A stretch of DNA of 64,000 bases, from positions 4,960,001 through 5,024,000 of the forward strand of contig NZ_CP150300.1 of the NCBI RefSeq assembly GCF_037991315.1, read 5' to 3'. The notes under the pieces were generated by a model. The model was not told the origin of the DNA, did not search any database, and was given only the letters and a program-made list of their open reading frames with translations. Position numbers and translations under genes: made by a program. Of the stretch, positions 15,983 to 24,690 are shown one piece after another (position 1 is the stretch's first letter; every line of letters begins with the position of its first letter). This DNA is from Paenibacillus sp. FSL H8-0079 (lineage in GTDB: Bacteria > Bacillota > Bacilli > Paenibacillales > Paenibacillaceae).

Positions 15983-16891
15983 CTAGGCAACTTGTTGAAG
16001 CTGCTGTCTGTATTTTACAGGCGGCAGCTTTTTCAAATTCCATTGCCCTCGATAATGATTATAGTACGTCATATAACTCTTAATTTCTCGTTTTACTTCT
16101 TCTAATGTTTCGCATTCTTTGATATTCGTTTCATCCTTAAAATGCCCAAAGAATGATTCTTGGGGAGCGTTATCCCAACAGTTTCCTCGTCGTGACATGG
16201 ATTGAGTTAACCCCATTTTTTTCACTACGGATTGGAATTGTGGGTTCGTATAATGAAAGCCTTGATCGGAATGGATTAACGCATCTTTTGTGATATGTCG
16301 GTGTTTCTTCAATTGATGAAGCGTGTTCAGCGCAATGTCTATGCGTAACGAAGAAGACACTTCATACGCTAAAATCTCATTCGTCTGTGCGTCTTTCATG
16401 GTTGATAAATAAGCTCGCTGGTTGCCTTTGTACGTTAAATAGGTGATGTCGGTTAATAACACCTTTCCCGCCTCGCCTGGCTTAAAATTGCGCTGTAATT
16501 CGTTTGGACATGTGCGATGTTCTTTCGTTGCTTTTGCCATTCTACGGGCTGGATTAGCCTTTCGAATGGGACAGATGATTTCAAATTTCTTCATGATCCG
16601 ACGAATCCGCTTCAAGTTGTACGTCATCTTGTACTGATTTTCTAATGTCATTTTAATTTGGCGTGCTCCTTTTTTACGTCCACGGAATCGATAGGCCTTT
16701 AAAATCATTTCCTTTACCATCTCATCTGCTTCGGCTTCAGCTATACGCTTTTGCGCTGATTTTTCAGTGAAGTAATTGTAATAACCCGAACGTGATACTT
16801 CCATAATATCGCATAGATAGCTGACCAACCGCTTCAATTTATACGTTCTGATCGTCCGATAAATGAGTTCAAACTTCAGCTCTACAGCCAC
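15983..16891 (-). CDS. IS3-family transposase OrfB, DDE type (302 aa)
   Basis: Catalytic core of the transposase. It has an N-terminal HTH_21-like region, then the integrase core with catalytic Asp in LLTDITYLTY, Asp in ALIHSDQGFHYT and Glu in NAPQESFFGHFK, and a C-terminal segment PVKYRQQLQ. The frame starts at GTG 16891, two bases after the orfA stop, so it is translated by coupling or, as in many IS3 elements, by frameshifting. The A-rich stretch at the orfA end (TTGAAAAAGAAATAAAAG) lacks the classical seven-base slippery heptamer, so reinitiation at GTG is the more likely route. Confidence 0.93.
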   Translation of the reverse strand: MAVELKFELIYRTIRTYKLKRLVSYLCDIMEVSRSGYYNYFTEKSAQKRIAEAEADEMVKEMILKAYRFRGRKKGARQIKMTLENQYKMTYNLKRIRRIMKKFEIICPIRKANPARRMAKATKEHRTCPNELQRNFKPGEAGKVLLTDITYLTYKGNQRAYLSTMKDAQTNEILAYEVSSSLRIDIALNTLHQLKKHRHITKDALIHSDQGFHYTNPQFQSVVKKMGLTQSMSRRGNCWDNAPQESFFGHFKDETNIKECETLEEVKREIKSYMTYYNHYRGQWNLKKLPPVKYRQQLQQVA

Positions 16892-16893
16892 TT

Positions 16894-17313
16894 TTATTTC
16901 TTTTTCAACATCTGCCTTTCGAGTAGATCGAGCTTTTTTAGCAGTTCATTTTCCGCTCGTAACAATTGATTTTTTGCTTCTAATCGTTCAATCTTTTGTT
17001 CTAATGTTAATTCACGTTCCGAAGGGCGACCTGAATTCGTTTTACGTGTATCCTGTAAGCCTTCTACACCCGCTTCACGATACGAAGCACGCCAACGTTT
17101 TCCAGAAGAACGGACACGCTCTAAACCAATACATTCAACATCTAAGCCCGCTTCTTCAAAAATGTCTCGTGGCAGTTTACCCTGTTCATTTTGTGCAATG
17201 AAATGGCGCTTAAATTCATCGGTATACGTAATCGCCTTTTCACTAACAGCGATCACATTTGGATTCCGTTTTAGTTGTTCTTGTTCTTTCTTCGTCAGTA
17301 ATCTTTTCGTCAT
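16894..17313 (-). CDS. IS3-family transposase OrfA, HTH subunit (139 aa)
   Basis: DNA-binding subunit of the element. It has an N-terminal basic region, a helix-turn-helix around TYTDEFKRHFIAQNEQGKLP and RWRASYREAGVEGL, and a C-terminal leucine-zipper (LEAKNQLLRAENELLKKLD). I used the ATG at 17313, which has a GGAG site eight or so bases upstream; the frame is open to 17391 but that part spans the inverted repeat. Partner of the orfB transposase directly downstream. Confidence 0.9.
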   Translation of the reverse strand: MTKRLLTKKEQEQLKRNPNVIAVSEKAITYTDEFKRHFIAQNEQGKLPRDIFEEAGLDVECIGLERVRSSGKRWRASYREAGVEGLQDTRKTNSGRPSERELTLEQKIERLEAKNQLLRAENELLKKLDLLERQMLKKK

Positions 17314-17600
17314 AACATTTCCGCTCCAACATCGTTTTTTTTCATTATAAACAAAGTACCCTATAAGATGGGCTTTTTTCAAAGTGTCCATCTTATAGGG
17401 TACATTTTAAAAGGATATCAGTTTTTTATTTGCATAATAGTAGATTGCAGGTTGGGGCCTGTTAATCAAATAAACGTATGTACAATAAACACATACATAG
17501 ATTACTGAAATTTATAATTTATAAAATATTATCCTGACTTCAATTCTATATCAATATTATTTCCAGAATATGGATGAGACATAACTTAGTTAATTTTTTC

Positions 17601-18029
17601 TTAACTACGACTAATGAGCCCTCGTACACATACATCCTTAAGAACATACCACAAAAACGTAACAAGAAGTTCATTTTCTTCTGACGCATACTCATGGTAA
17701 TGATCGAAACTCACAATCCACTTAGCTCCAGCAGTCCGGAGATTAAACTCATTATCAAGTGATAACATACTAATTAAAGAACCAACTGAAAATAAAGGAA
17801 ATATATCCTTTATTGCTACTCTTCTTCCTCCATTATAAATTATAGTCCAACTATCATATTGTTCTTCGATTGCCTCTACGACATACGTTTCATCATTATA
17901 AGGGGTAATGATGAAAAAATTATCTCCTACTCTGATTGAATATTCAACAGCATTTAGTACACTCCGAACCTCATCACTCTCATATTCAAACACTTCTTCT
18001 ATTGTTAGTATATCGGAATCATATTGCAT
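17601..18029 (-). CDS. Hypothetical protein (142 aa)
   Basis: Not recognised. The protein is acidic, with no signal peptide or clear membrane segment; a C-terminal LLVTFLWYVLKDVCV stretch is moderately hydrophobic. AAAGGAG lies nine bases before the ATG, so the gene is real. It sits alone between the IS3 element and the phosphate operon terminator; the 168-base gap towards the IS shows nothing else. It resembles immunity-protein-like or small phage-type alpha/beta proteins only in size and composition. Confidence 0.65.
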   Translation of the reverse strand: MQYDSDILTIEEVFEYESDEVRSVLNAVEYSIRVGDNFFIITPYNDETYVVEAIEEQYDSWTIIYNGGRRVAIKDIFPLFSVGSLISMLSLDNEFNLRTAGAKWIVSFDHYHEYASEENELLVTFLWYVLKDVCVRGLISRS

Positions 18030-18184
18030 GTGTTAATCACTCCTTTGATGTAGTACTACTTCATTCGACATCTGGTGTAATTTACCTTCTTAATATCATA
18101 ACAACTAAGCTTTAATACATTACATGATAAAGTCTCTTTCGCTACAAGCGCTCGTAGCTTCCCTGGAAACTGTAACATCATAAA

Positions 18185-18211
18185 AGCCTTTCAGATCATC
18201 TCTGAAAGGCT
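18185..18211 (-). terminator. Terminator of the pst operon
   Basis: AGCCTTTCAGA and TCTGAAAGGCT form a perfect 11-bp stem with a 5-base loop, followed on the minus strand by TTTTA. It lies 31 bases after the pstB stop. Confidence 0.85.
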
Positions 18212-18241
18212 CGCATGGTTCCAGGATCAACTCACTTTTTC

Positions 18242-18997
18242 TTAACCAAATCTACCACTAATATAATCCTGCGTACGCACATCAACAGGCTCGGCGAACA
18301 TGCTCTGGGTAGCGGAATATTCCACGACTTCGCCGTTCAGGAAAAACACCGTCTGCTGAGATACGCGAGCGGCTTGCTGCATGTTATGCGTGACCATCAC
18401 AATGGTATAACGTTCCTTCAATTCGTGCGTCAGCTCCTCAATCTTGAAGGTGGAGACGGGATCAAGCGAGGCAGTCGCCTCATCCATCAACAGAATATCC
18501 GGCTCCACTGCCAGCGCACGTGCGATACAGAGGCGTTGTTGCTGACCTCCAGACAGGCTTAACGCGGAGCGCTTCAGATTGTCTTTTACCTCATCCCACA
18601 AGACTGCAGAACGCAGACTCTGCTCCACAATCTCATCCAACTTCTTCTTACCATGGATACCGTGCTGTTTGGGGCCGAAGGCTACATTGTCATAGATGGA
18701 TTTTGGAAAAGGATTCGGTTGCTGAAAGACCATGCCGATCTTCTTGCGAAGGGTTTCCACATGAACTTCACCACTGTAAATGTCGGTTCCCCCTACGGCC
18801 ACTTTACCTTCAATCCGTGTGCCGGGAATCCGGTCATTCATCCGGTTCAGCGTACGCAGCAGGGTCGATTTACCACAACCCGATGGTCCGATAAACGCAG
18901 TGATTGCCCGCTCCGGAATTTCAATGGAAACATCCTTCAGCGCTTGAAACGGACCATAATACAAATTCAATTTGTTGATCTCAATAATAGGTTGCAC
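18242..18997 (-). CDS. pstB: Phosphate ABC transporter ATP-binding protein PstB (251 aa)
   Basis: ATPase that drives phosphate import through PstC-PstA at the cytoplasmic membrane. Walker A is [19 protein letters not shown], the ABC signature is [16 protein letters not shown], Walker B is [13 protein letters not shown], and the switch His is in [10 protein letters not shown]. The long loop after Walker A ([19 protein letters not shown]) is typical of PstB. Length is as usual for the family. Last gene of the operon, 98 bases after pstA and before a strong hairpin terminator. Confidence 0.98.
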   Translation of the reverse strand: MQPIIEINKLNLYYGPFQALKDVSIEIPERAITAFIGPSGCGKSTLLRTLNRMNDRIPGTRIEGKVAVGGTDIYSGEVHVETLRKKIGMVFQQPNPFPKSIYDNVAFGPKQHGIHGKKKLDEIVEQSLRSAVLWDEVKDNLKRSALSLSGGQQQRLCIARALAVEPDILLMDEATASLDPVSTFKIEELTHELKERYTIVMVTHNMQQAARVSQQTVFFLNGEVVEYSATQSMFAEPVDVRTQDYISGRFG

Positions 18998-19095
18998 AAG
19001 GTGCCCTCCCGGGTTGAAATGGAATGATTTGCGGATTCAGCTTAAACAGTTAGCGTTATTCCTAGACGATACAGAGTTAAGGTATCCTCTCTTCA

Positions 19096-20007
19096 TCACG
19101 CTTGATTTTTACGTGCATTCAGCCACAGGGGTACACGGAACAAAACATTAATGAGCAACGCCACAAAGATCAGCACAGCTGTGGTTTTCTGCGCAATTTC
19201 CTCGGCATCCGGCACAATCGCTTCCGATTGAATGTACCAGAGATGTACAGCAAGGGTTCCTCCCGGCGATAGCAAATTAAAGTCCCACATCTCCCCGGAT
19301 GTAGACACCCCAGCGGTTAGAATAATGACAGCACTCTCACCGAATGCCCGGCCTGCCGTCAGGCAAATGCCTGTCATGATCCCGTTGATAGCCACCGGCA
19401 ACAACACTTGGCGGATCGTCTGGAGATGCGTTGAGCCCAGCGCGAATGATCCATTGCGAAGCTCCACCGGAACCGCCCTGACGGATTCCTCTGTTACTCT
19501 GGTAAGCACAGGCAGGTTCAGGAAAGCAAGACTGACGGCTGCTCCCAGAATGGTAAGACCTATTTCGAAAAACTCCACAAACAGGGCAATTCCGAACAAT
19601 CCGAAGATGATGGATGGCACAGAGGACAATCCCTCCACGCAAATACGAACGGTCTCGATCAGCTTATTGTTTGGTGCAAACTCTGCGAGATATATGCCTG
19701 CCGCCATACCAATAGGGATGGAGATGAGCAGGGACAGAATCAACACATAGAACGAGTTGAACAGCGCCGGGCCGATCCCTCCCCCTTCTTCAATCTCACT
19801 AGGAACACCATAGAGAAAATCCCAGCTTAGCAGAGGCAATCCTTTGTTCAGTAGCAAAAATAACAGTCCAACGATAAATAAAATGACGACAATACCGACA
19901 CCCCATACCATGCCTGTAAAGAGTCGATCCATCACCATCGAGGAACTTCTCCGTTTGCCAAAAGAATAAGACGGGACGGCAGCGTTCGCCTGCTTCTTCA
20001 CACTCAT
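19096..20007 (-). CDS. pstA: Phosphate ABC transporter permease PstA (303 aa)
   Basis: Integral membrane permease with about six membrane helices; the first is GIVVILFIVGLLFLLLNKGL. The cytoplasmic EAA-like loop includes ALGSTHLQTIRQVLLPVAING, and AGRAFGESAVIILTAG follows. It forms the channel heterodimer with PstC. Its ATG overlaps the pstC stop by four bases (ATGA), so the two are translationally coupled. The membrane topology and neighbours make the identity secure. Confidence 0.97.
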   Translation of the reverse strand: MSVKKQANAAVPSYSFGKRRSSSMVMDRLFTGMVWGVGIVVILFIVGLLFLLLNKGLPLLSWDFLYGVPSEIEEGGGIGPALFNSFYVLILSLLISIPIGMAAGIYLAEFAPNNKLIETVRICVEGLSSVPSIIFGLFGIALFVEFFEIGLTILGAAVSLAFLNLPVLTRVTEESVRAVPVELRNGSFALGSTHLQTIRQVLLPVAINGIMTGICLTAGRAFGESAVIILTAGVSTSGEMWDFNLLSPGGTLAVHLWYIQSEAIVPDAEEIAQKTTAVLIFVALLINVLFRVPLWLNARKNQA

Positions 20008-20972
20008 ACGTTTCGGTCCCCTCTCTTCTGAAGCAGTCTTACAATAACGATCATCAGGATCGAAATCGCGAGCAGGATAAAGCCCATCATGTACAGAGCA
20101 TGATTCCAGGTGGAGTCGAATTCGACGCTAGAGATCTGCATAACGATATTACTGGTCAGCACGGCTGTTGGGGTGAACAGACTATTCGCGAGCTGCGCGG
20201 TATTACCGATGACCATCACCACCGCCATCGTCTCACCGATCGCACGAGTCATTCCAAGAATGACCGCGTACATGATTCCGCCTTTTGCAGCAGGTAAGAC
20301 GACACGAGTCACGGTCTGGAATCGGTTCGTACCGAGCGCATAGGCAGCATCACGGTATTTGTTCGGCACAGCAGATATGGCATCATCACTGATCCGGCTA
20401 ATCGTGGGAAGTACCATAATGGTCAATACAATCGACGCAGCGAGTAACCCATCAGCCAGATCACGTCCGCTAATATCCCTTAGCCAGGGGATGAGGATCG
20501 TCAGTCCCAGGAAACCGTACACTACAGAGGGAATACCCACCAGCAGATCCAATACGGGCCGCAGAATATGGCGAAGCCACTTGGGCGTCATTTCAGCCAG
20601 AAATACAGCAATGATGACAGAGAGTGGAATGGCAAACAACATGGTGAGACCTGTAAGAGCCAGTGTTCCGAGGATAAAGGTCAGTGCACCATAGTGTTCA
20701 TTTTCCGGGTCCCAGTTGGTGGAGAAAAAGAATTCACGCAGCGACACATCTGCAAAAGTAAGAACGCCCGTACGAAGCATGAGAATTAAGATACATAAGA
20801 GAACCAAACATACAAAGATCGTACTGCCGATGCACACCATACGAAACAGGTTATTGGACCACCTTAGACGCGCCTTACGGTTAAACCGCGTGCCCGAATC
20901 AGCGGCCTTACCAAGGCTCGTGCCAAGTTCACTGGGGGTGGGGCTGTTCGGGGATGGATTCAAATCGATCAT
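20004..20972 (-). CDS. pstC: Phosphate ABC transporter permease PstC (322 aa)
   Basis: Partner permease of PstA. A ~40-residue cytoplasmic lead is followed by a first membrane segment (MVCIGSTIFVCLVLLCILIL), then a periplasm-facing loop with STNWDPENEHYGALTFILGT, typical of PstC. The EAA loop contains ALGTNRFQTVTRVVLPAAKGG, followed by TRAIGETMAVVMVIG. It starts at ATG 20972 with AGGAAGAGC upstream, 105 bases after pstS. Confidence 0.97.
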   Translation of the reverse strand: MIDLNPSPNSPTPSELGTSLGKAADSGTRFNRKARLRWSNNLFRMVCIGSTIFVCLVLLCILILMLRTGVLTFADVSLREFFFSTNWDPENEHYGALTFILGTLALTGLTMLFAIPLSVIIAVFLAEMTPKWLRHILRPVLDLLVGIPSVVYGFLGLTILIPWLRDISGRDLADGLLAASIVLTIMVLPTISRISDDAISAVPNKYRDAAYALGTNRFQTVTRVVLPAAKGGIMYAVILGMTRAIGETMAVVMVIGNTAQLANSLFTPTAVLTSNIVMQISSVEFDSTWNHALYMMGFILLAISILMIVIVRLLQKRGDRNV

Positions 20973-21077
20973 GAAGTGCTCTTCCTTTCACATAGAGAAG
21001 CCAGCTTGCGACCATGCGCAGAAGCTGGCTATCCCTTTTCTTATGAAATGTGAGAATGACGAACGTTTGATGCTCCG

Positions 21078-21941
21078 TTATTTTACAGCCGCAAGCGGAA
21101 TGAATTTCAGCTTTTTCAGGGAACCGTTCTGGAACTTGCTGCTTTGGATGTACTCAATGAACGCTTTGGTTGCACCGGTAGGTTGACCTTTAGTCATGTA
21201 ATATCCGATACCCCAGACTTTGTACGTTTTGTTCAGAACGTTTTTCTCTGTAGGTGCCACGCCATTGATGGATACTGCCTTCATTTTGTTAGTTACATAA
21301 GGAAGGTCAATATAACCGATCGCATTCGGTGTCGTTTCGATGGTAGTTTTCATATCACCGCTGGAGCCAACTTCTTTGTAGTTATCACCTTTGCTCATGA
21401 AATCCTTACCGTCGAGCGCTTTTTGCTGGAAGTTGACCCGTGTACCGGAACCGAACTTACGGTTAACAACAACGATGTTGGCATTAGCACCGCCGACGTC
21501 TTTCCAGTTGGTCACTTTACCAGAGAAGATGTCCTGCAATTGTTTCGTGGTCAGACTGCTTACACCCACATTTGTGTTAACAACAGCCGTGAATACTGTC
21601 ACTGCTACTGGATTAGCAACCATTCCATCGAATTTCTTGAAGCCAGGTACATCCTTGGATGCGTCCCAGTCCACAGCACCGATGTCGGCAATGCCTTTAC
21701 GTACGGATTGAGGACCTGTGATTGAACCTGCGGCGGAAGCCGAGATTTTGACTTTTGGATTATCTTTCTTGAATTCACTTGCAGCCTGAAGAGTCAGTGG
21801 AAGCAATGCCGAGGAACCGTTGATGACAATCTTACCTTTCTCTGTGCTCTTGGCAGCGGATACCGTCGTTGCTCCTCCAAGTCCACCAATTAGGGATACA
21901 GCCATAAGCATTGCCGTGAAGGGTTTGATCCATTTTTTCAT
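21078..21941 (-). CDS. pstS: Phosphate-binding protein PstS, secreted without lipobox (287 aa)
   Basis: Captures phosphate outside the membrane and delivers it to PstCAB. An N-terminal signal peptide (about residues 1-29) ends in TTVSAA, an AxA-type site; there is no cysteine, so no lipid anchor. Phosphate-contact motifs are NGSSALLPLT, AGSITGPQSVRKGIADIG and RKFGSGTRVNFQ. The length is as usual for short PstS proteins. Because a Gram-positive cell has no periplasm, the missing lipobox raises the question of how it is retained; the co-transcribed stalk/propeller protein could be relevant. A GAGGAG site lies upstream. Confidence 0.95.
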   Translation of the reverse strand: MKKWIKPFTAMLMAVSLIGGLGGATTVSAAKSTEKGKIVINGSSALLPLTLQAASEFKKDNPKVKISASAAGSITGPQSVRKGIADIGAVDWDASKDVPGFKKFDGMVANPVAVTVFTAVVNTNVGVSSLTTKQLQDIFSGKVTNWKDVGGANANIVVVNRKFGSGTRVNFQQKALDGKDFMSKGDNYKEVGSSGDMKTTIETTPNAIGYIDLPYVTNKMKAVSINGVAPTEKNVLNKTYKVWGIGYYMTKGQPTGATKAFIEYIQSSKFQNGSLKKLKFIPLAAVK

Positions 21942-22013
21942 TTTTATAAACTCCTCTCGAATTATAAAATAGTTAATTATGATTACGTGCTTATCACTCT
22001 TGGATCAAAAAAA

Positions 22014-23414
22014 TCACTTCGTAACGGCTCTCCAGCTGCCACCCGCTTGTACCAGAACTTGGCCATTCTCAATTACAGCCAATTGTGATCCGGCAACGGT
22101 AATGGAGGATACATCGGAAGATACGGTATACAGTTTGGTTTGTTTTCCTGTCACCGTGTCAACGGAAATAATGACGCTATTGCTGTCATCTTGCGCAGCC
22201 AGTACGTACAAGACGCCACCCGACAGAATCGCTTGCTCTACATCGTGAACGCCATACACCGTTGTTGCCTCCTGGGATGAATCCACAGATTGCAGCGAAG
22301 CATTGCCGTCCTCGGACGGTACACTTACGTAGTAGGCTTTCTGCCCGTCAACGGACCATACAAACACTTTGTCATCAGTTGAAGTCGTTAACTGCGTCGC
22401 TTCAGGTTTTGATATTCCGTTGTTATACGAAAATAATTGCTGTTGATTGGCTGAAAAGTCGATAGACACGTTGTCTTCATCTACATTGGTTGCATCAGAG
22501 GTAACCTTACCCAGTGTCGTTACCGTGTAGATGAATCTTTTGCCGTCCGCAGACACATTCAGGTTTTCTTTGTAATCCACCTTATCTTCAACCAGTTTCT
22601 TAATTGTTCCATCTGCCAGATTCAGACTCGCAATGACCGACCCTTTATCTCCTTGCAGGAAATAAATCGCGCTTCCGTCCGCAGACCATACCAGTTCCGG
22701 TTTGATGCTTGTGTCACTGGTAATCAATTTCGAAGCCTTTGTCTTCAGATCAATAACGTAGACGGCTCCATCCGCATTCGTATACGCCGCTTGATTGCCA
22801 CTCGGGGAAACGATAAGATCCGATCCGCCATCTGTCGTTAACAACAGATCGTATTTACCACTCGTGGTATTCACGAGATAATCGGTTCGGCCACTGTCAT
22901 CACTTTTGGAAACGATCAGCTTGTCTGTTCCGGCAAAACGGGGATTTTCCGCACCTTCGAACAATGCTACCGTGCTAACCTCCAGCGCTCCGCTTCTCTT
23001 GACGATTGTGCCGCCAACACTGGATACCAATGGTCGGAGCGCAACGTAGCTTGTACCTCCAATGATCGTAACCGGTTGATTCAAATTCACTTTGTTGCCA
23101 TCCACCAGAAGTTGTTTCGCATTGTTCTGGAGTGTCACCGTGTGACCATTTAACTTAATCACCGTCGTTCCACGTTGTACTTCCGCTTGCGCGCCAATAG
23201 CCTTGATCACATCACGGAGCGACACAAGGGTCTCACCATTCTTCACGATGGAACGAACGACGACGCTGTTTCCGTTTATTGTAAGCGTGGAGTTTTGCAC
23301 CTGAGCTGTACTAGCTGCAGGTTTCACTGCAGGAGCAGCTGATACTGCACTGACCACAGAAGTTGTTAACACTGTGGCTACCATGGACACTACTAACACC
23401 TTTTTCATTGACAT
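22014..23414 (-). CDS. Secreted stalk-domain (copper amine oxidase N-terminal) protein with beta-propeller-like repeats (466 aa)
   Basis: Signal peptide (residues 1-28, ending SAVSAA), then a copper-amine-oxidase N-terminal domain of the type common in Paenibacillus surface proteins (residues ~43-145, with RSIVKNGETLVSLRDVIKAI and GGTSYVALRPLVSSVGG). The rest (~155-460) has repeats resembling TolB/WD40 propeller blades, e.g. IVSPSGNQAAYTNADGAVYV, ELVWSADGSAIYFL and VFVWSVDGQKAYYV. It is not an amine oxidase; the copper domain is missing. It is the first gene after the Pho box and 72 bases upstream of pstS, so it belongs to the phosphate-starvation operon. Confidence 0.85.
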   Translation of the reverse strand: MSMKKVLVVSMVATVLTTSVVSAVSAAPAVKPAASTAQVQNSTLTINGNSVVVRSIVKNGETLVSLRDVIKAIGAQAEVQRGTTVIKLNGHTVTLQNNAKQLLVDGNKVNLNQPVTIIGGTSYVALRPLVSSVGGTIVKRSGALEVSTVALFEGAENPRFAGTDKLIVSKSDDSGRTDYLVNTTSGKYDLLLTTDGGSDLIVSPSGNQAAYTNADGAVYVIDLKTKASKLITSDTSIKPELVWSADGSAIYFLQGDKGSVIASLNLADGTIKKLVEDKVDYKENLNVSADGKRFIYTVTTLGKVTSDATNVDEDNVSIDFSANQQQLFSYNNGISKPEATQLTTSTDDKVFVWSVDGQKAYYVSVPSEDGNASLQSVDSSQEATTVYGVHDVEQAILSGGVLYVLAAQDDSNSVIISVDTVTGKQTKLYTVSSDVSSITVAGSQLAVIENGQVLVQAGGSWRAVTK

Positions 23415-23567
23415 TGGCTTTGGTCACCCTTCTTTTCTCCATATAATTTGCCTTGTATGCCGTGCCCTGTTGTCTGGTATTTTGCATGTATCATCAATAT
23501 GAGAGCTTGTCCGCCTCATCCCCCTTAGCTTCCACGTTCATAGTAAAAATGACCTATCACGTTTGTA

Positions 23568-23621
23568 ATTATAGGAGCGAATTGTAAACGGGAAATCTTG
23601 GATTTGTTAACGAATTGTCAA
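23568..23621 (-). promoter_or_regulatory. PhoP (Pho) box and -10 of the pst operon
   Basis: On the minus strand four hexamers occur with exact 11-base period: TTGACA (23621-23616), TTAACA (23610-23605), AAGATT (23599-23594, weak) and TTTACA (23588-23583). This is the TT(A/T/C)ACA direct-repeat arrangement bound by Bacillus PhoP. A TATAAT -10 box follows at 23573-23568, ten bases on, as in known PhoP-activated promoters. The transcript would enter the stalk/propeller gene and continue into pstSCAB. Confidence 0.85.
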
Positions 23622-23666
23622 TGTTTTCATATCAACACATTCATATGATTAAACACAACAAAATGA

Positions 23667-23685
23667 CCCATACACAATGTATGGG
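23667..23685 (-). terminator. Terminator of the isomerase-like gene
   Basis: CCCATACA and TGTATGGG form an 8-bp stem with a 3-base loop, followed on the minus strand by TCATTTTGTTG. It separates the 23717-24544 gene from the pst promoter. Confidence 0.7.
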
Positions 23686-23716
23686 CCTTTGCGGTCATTA
23701 TATGTTTTCTCACACA

Positions 23717-24544
23717 TTATACTGTGGCAAACACCTGATCAAACCCAGCCTTCGACTTGGAAAATAGTTCATTCGTACCAAGATTAGATGCCGGGGCCAG
23801 TACTTCCTGAGCCACCACACCATTGTAGCCAATCGCCTGCAGATTTCTCAGAAATCCACCCAGATCAATAACCCCTTCGCCGGGATACAAACGCTCATAA
23901 TCCAATAATTCTTCCACCGGCAGGTCATAGGCATCATTGATATGAACATGAACAATCTGCTCTTTCTTCAGCTTCAACAGATCCTCCATCGGTAGACCAT
24001 TCGTATGCCAGTGATAGGAATCTACGAGCAGGCCAACATTGGGCGCATGGATCGTTTCTATCCAGTCCAGGGTATCCTCCACACGCCAGATAAACGGATT
24101 CTTCCATTGCGTCCGCAAGTGATGGCAGCCAACAAACTCCAGCCCTAGCTTAATTCCGTAAGCGTCCAAGATATCTGCGCAGAGTCTCAAGCGTTTCGTA
24201 GCCGCTGCCATAAATTGCGCTGCCTGTTGATCCGTTGAGGGTAAAATATACGTGCAGCAGCTGTAACAGTCCAGCGAAGCAGAAGCTTCTGCCATAGCGA
24301 CCAACGATTGCAATCCCTCACGAAATTGTTCATCTGTCGTCCGCCACTCCACCGTCAGACCCGATGAACCGATGATCACCTGATTACTCTCTAGCAGATG
24401 TTGTGCCTGTTCCTTGCCATACGTTTGAATCAATGAGAGCGGATTCAAATCTACAGATCCGAATCCGTGCTTGGCCGCATCTGTGATATATTGTGCATCT
24501 GACTCGATGTTTCCCAATCCCGCATTTGTTAACCCTCTAATCAT
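23717..24544 (-). CDS. Sugar phosphate isomerase/epimerase-like TIM-barrel protein (275 aa)
   Basis: AP-endonuclease-2 superfamily TIM barrel. Metal ligands of this family are visible: Glu in LGLEFVGCHH, Asp and His in LLVDSYHWH, His-Asp near IVHVHINDAYD, and a late Glu in VVAQEVL. Members isomerise or epimerise sugars or inosose-like compounds; the substrate is not evident here. Cytosolic. The ATG at 24544 follows AGGAGGAGATTGGG. It is transcribed as a single gene with terminators at both ends; no sugar transporter is adjacent. Confidence 0.88.
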   Translation of the reverse strand: MIRGLTNAGLGNIESDAQYITDAAKHGFGSVDLNPLSLIQTYGKEQAQHLLESNQVIIGSSGLTVEWRTTDEQFREGLQSLVAMAEASASLDCYSCCTYILPSTDQQAAQFMAAATKRLRLCADILDAYGIKLGLEFVGCHHLRTQWKNPFIWRVEDTLDWIETIHAPNVGLLVDSYHWHTNGLPMEDLLKLKKEQIVHVHINDAYDLPVEELLDYERLYPGEGVIDLGGFLRNLQAIGYNGVVAQEVLAPASNLGTNELFSKSKAGFDQVFATV

Positions 24545-24644
24545 CCCAATCTCCTCCTGTGACTCGTCTGGAATTGCAGATTGTTTATCGTATTCTTTAT
24601 CATTTTATAATAACAGTACTCTCCGAAAAAGAAACCATAAAAAA

Positions 24645-24683
24645 AGAGTGGCAACAACGTTAATTTAACGTCATTACCACTCT
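24645..24683 (-). terminator. Terminator of the monooxygenase gene
   Basis: AGAGTGG and CCACTCT close a long imperfect hairpin whose centre AACGTTAATTTAACGT is itself palindromic. On the minus strand it is followed by seven T. Confidence 0.85.
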
Positions 24684-24690
24684 AACTTCT

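Larger units (their letters stand above)
15932..17420 (-). mobile_element. Intact IS3-family insertion sequence (IS150 group)
   Basis: About 1.49 kb with orfA and orfB and matching imperfect terminal repeats. The left end reads TGATACCCC...TGTACCCTTTGTAAAGGACA and the right end, in reverse complement, TGATATCC...TGTACCCTATAAGATGGACA, both leading into TTTGAAAAAA. Both frames are open and the catalytic DDE residues are present, so it may be active. The flanks outside the assumed ends (AAAAAAAC and GTTTTTTA) are inverted rather than direct copies, so the ends or the target duplication are uncertain. Confidence 0.85.

Noticed and set aside
16880..16900. Programmed -1 frameshift between the IS3 frames
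   Set aside because: The A-rich stretch has only five A before G and no A_AAA_AAG heptamer; GTG two bases after the stop offers a simpler route.
21144..21725. 193-codon open frame antisense to pstS
   Set aside because: Lies entirely within pstS, with no independent support.
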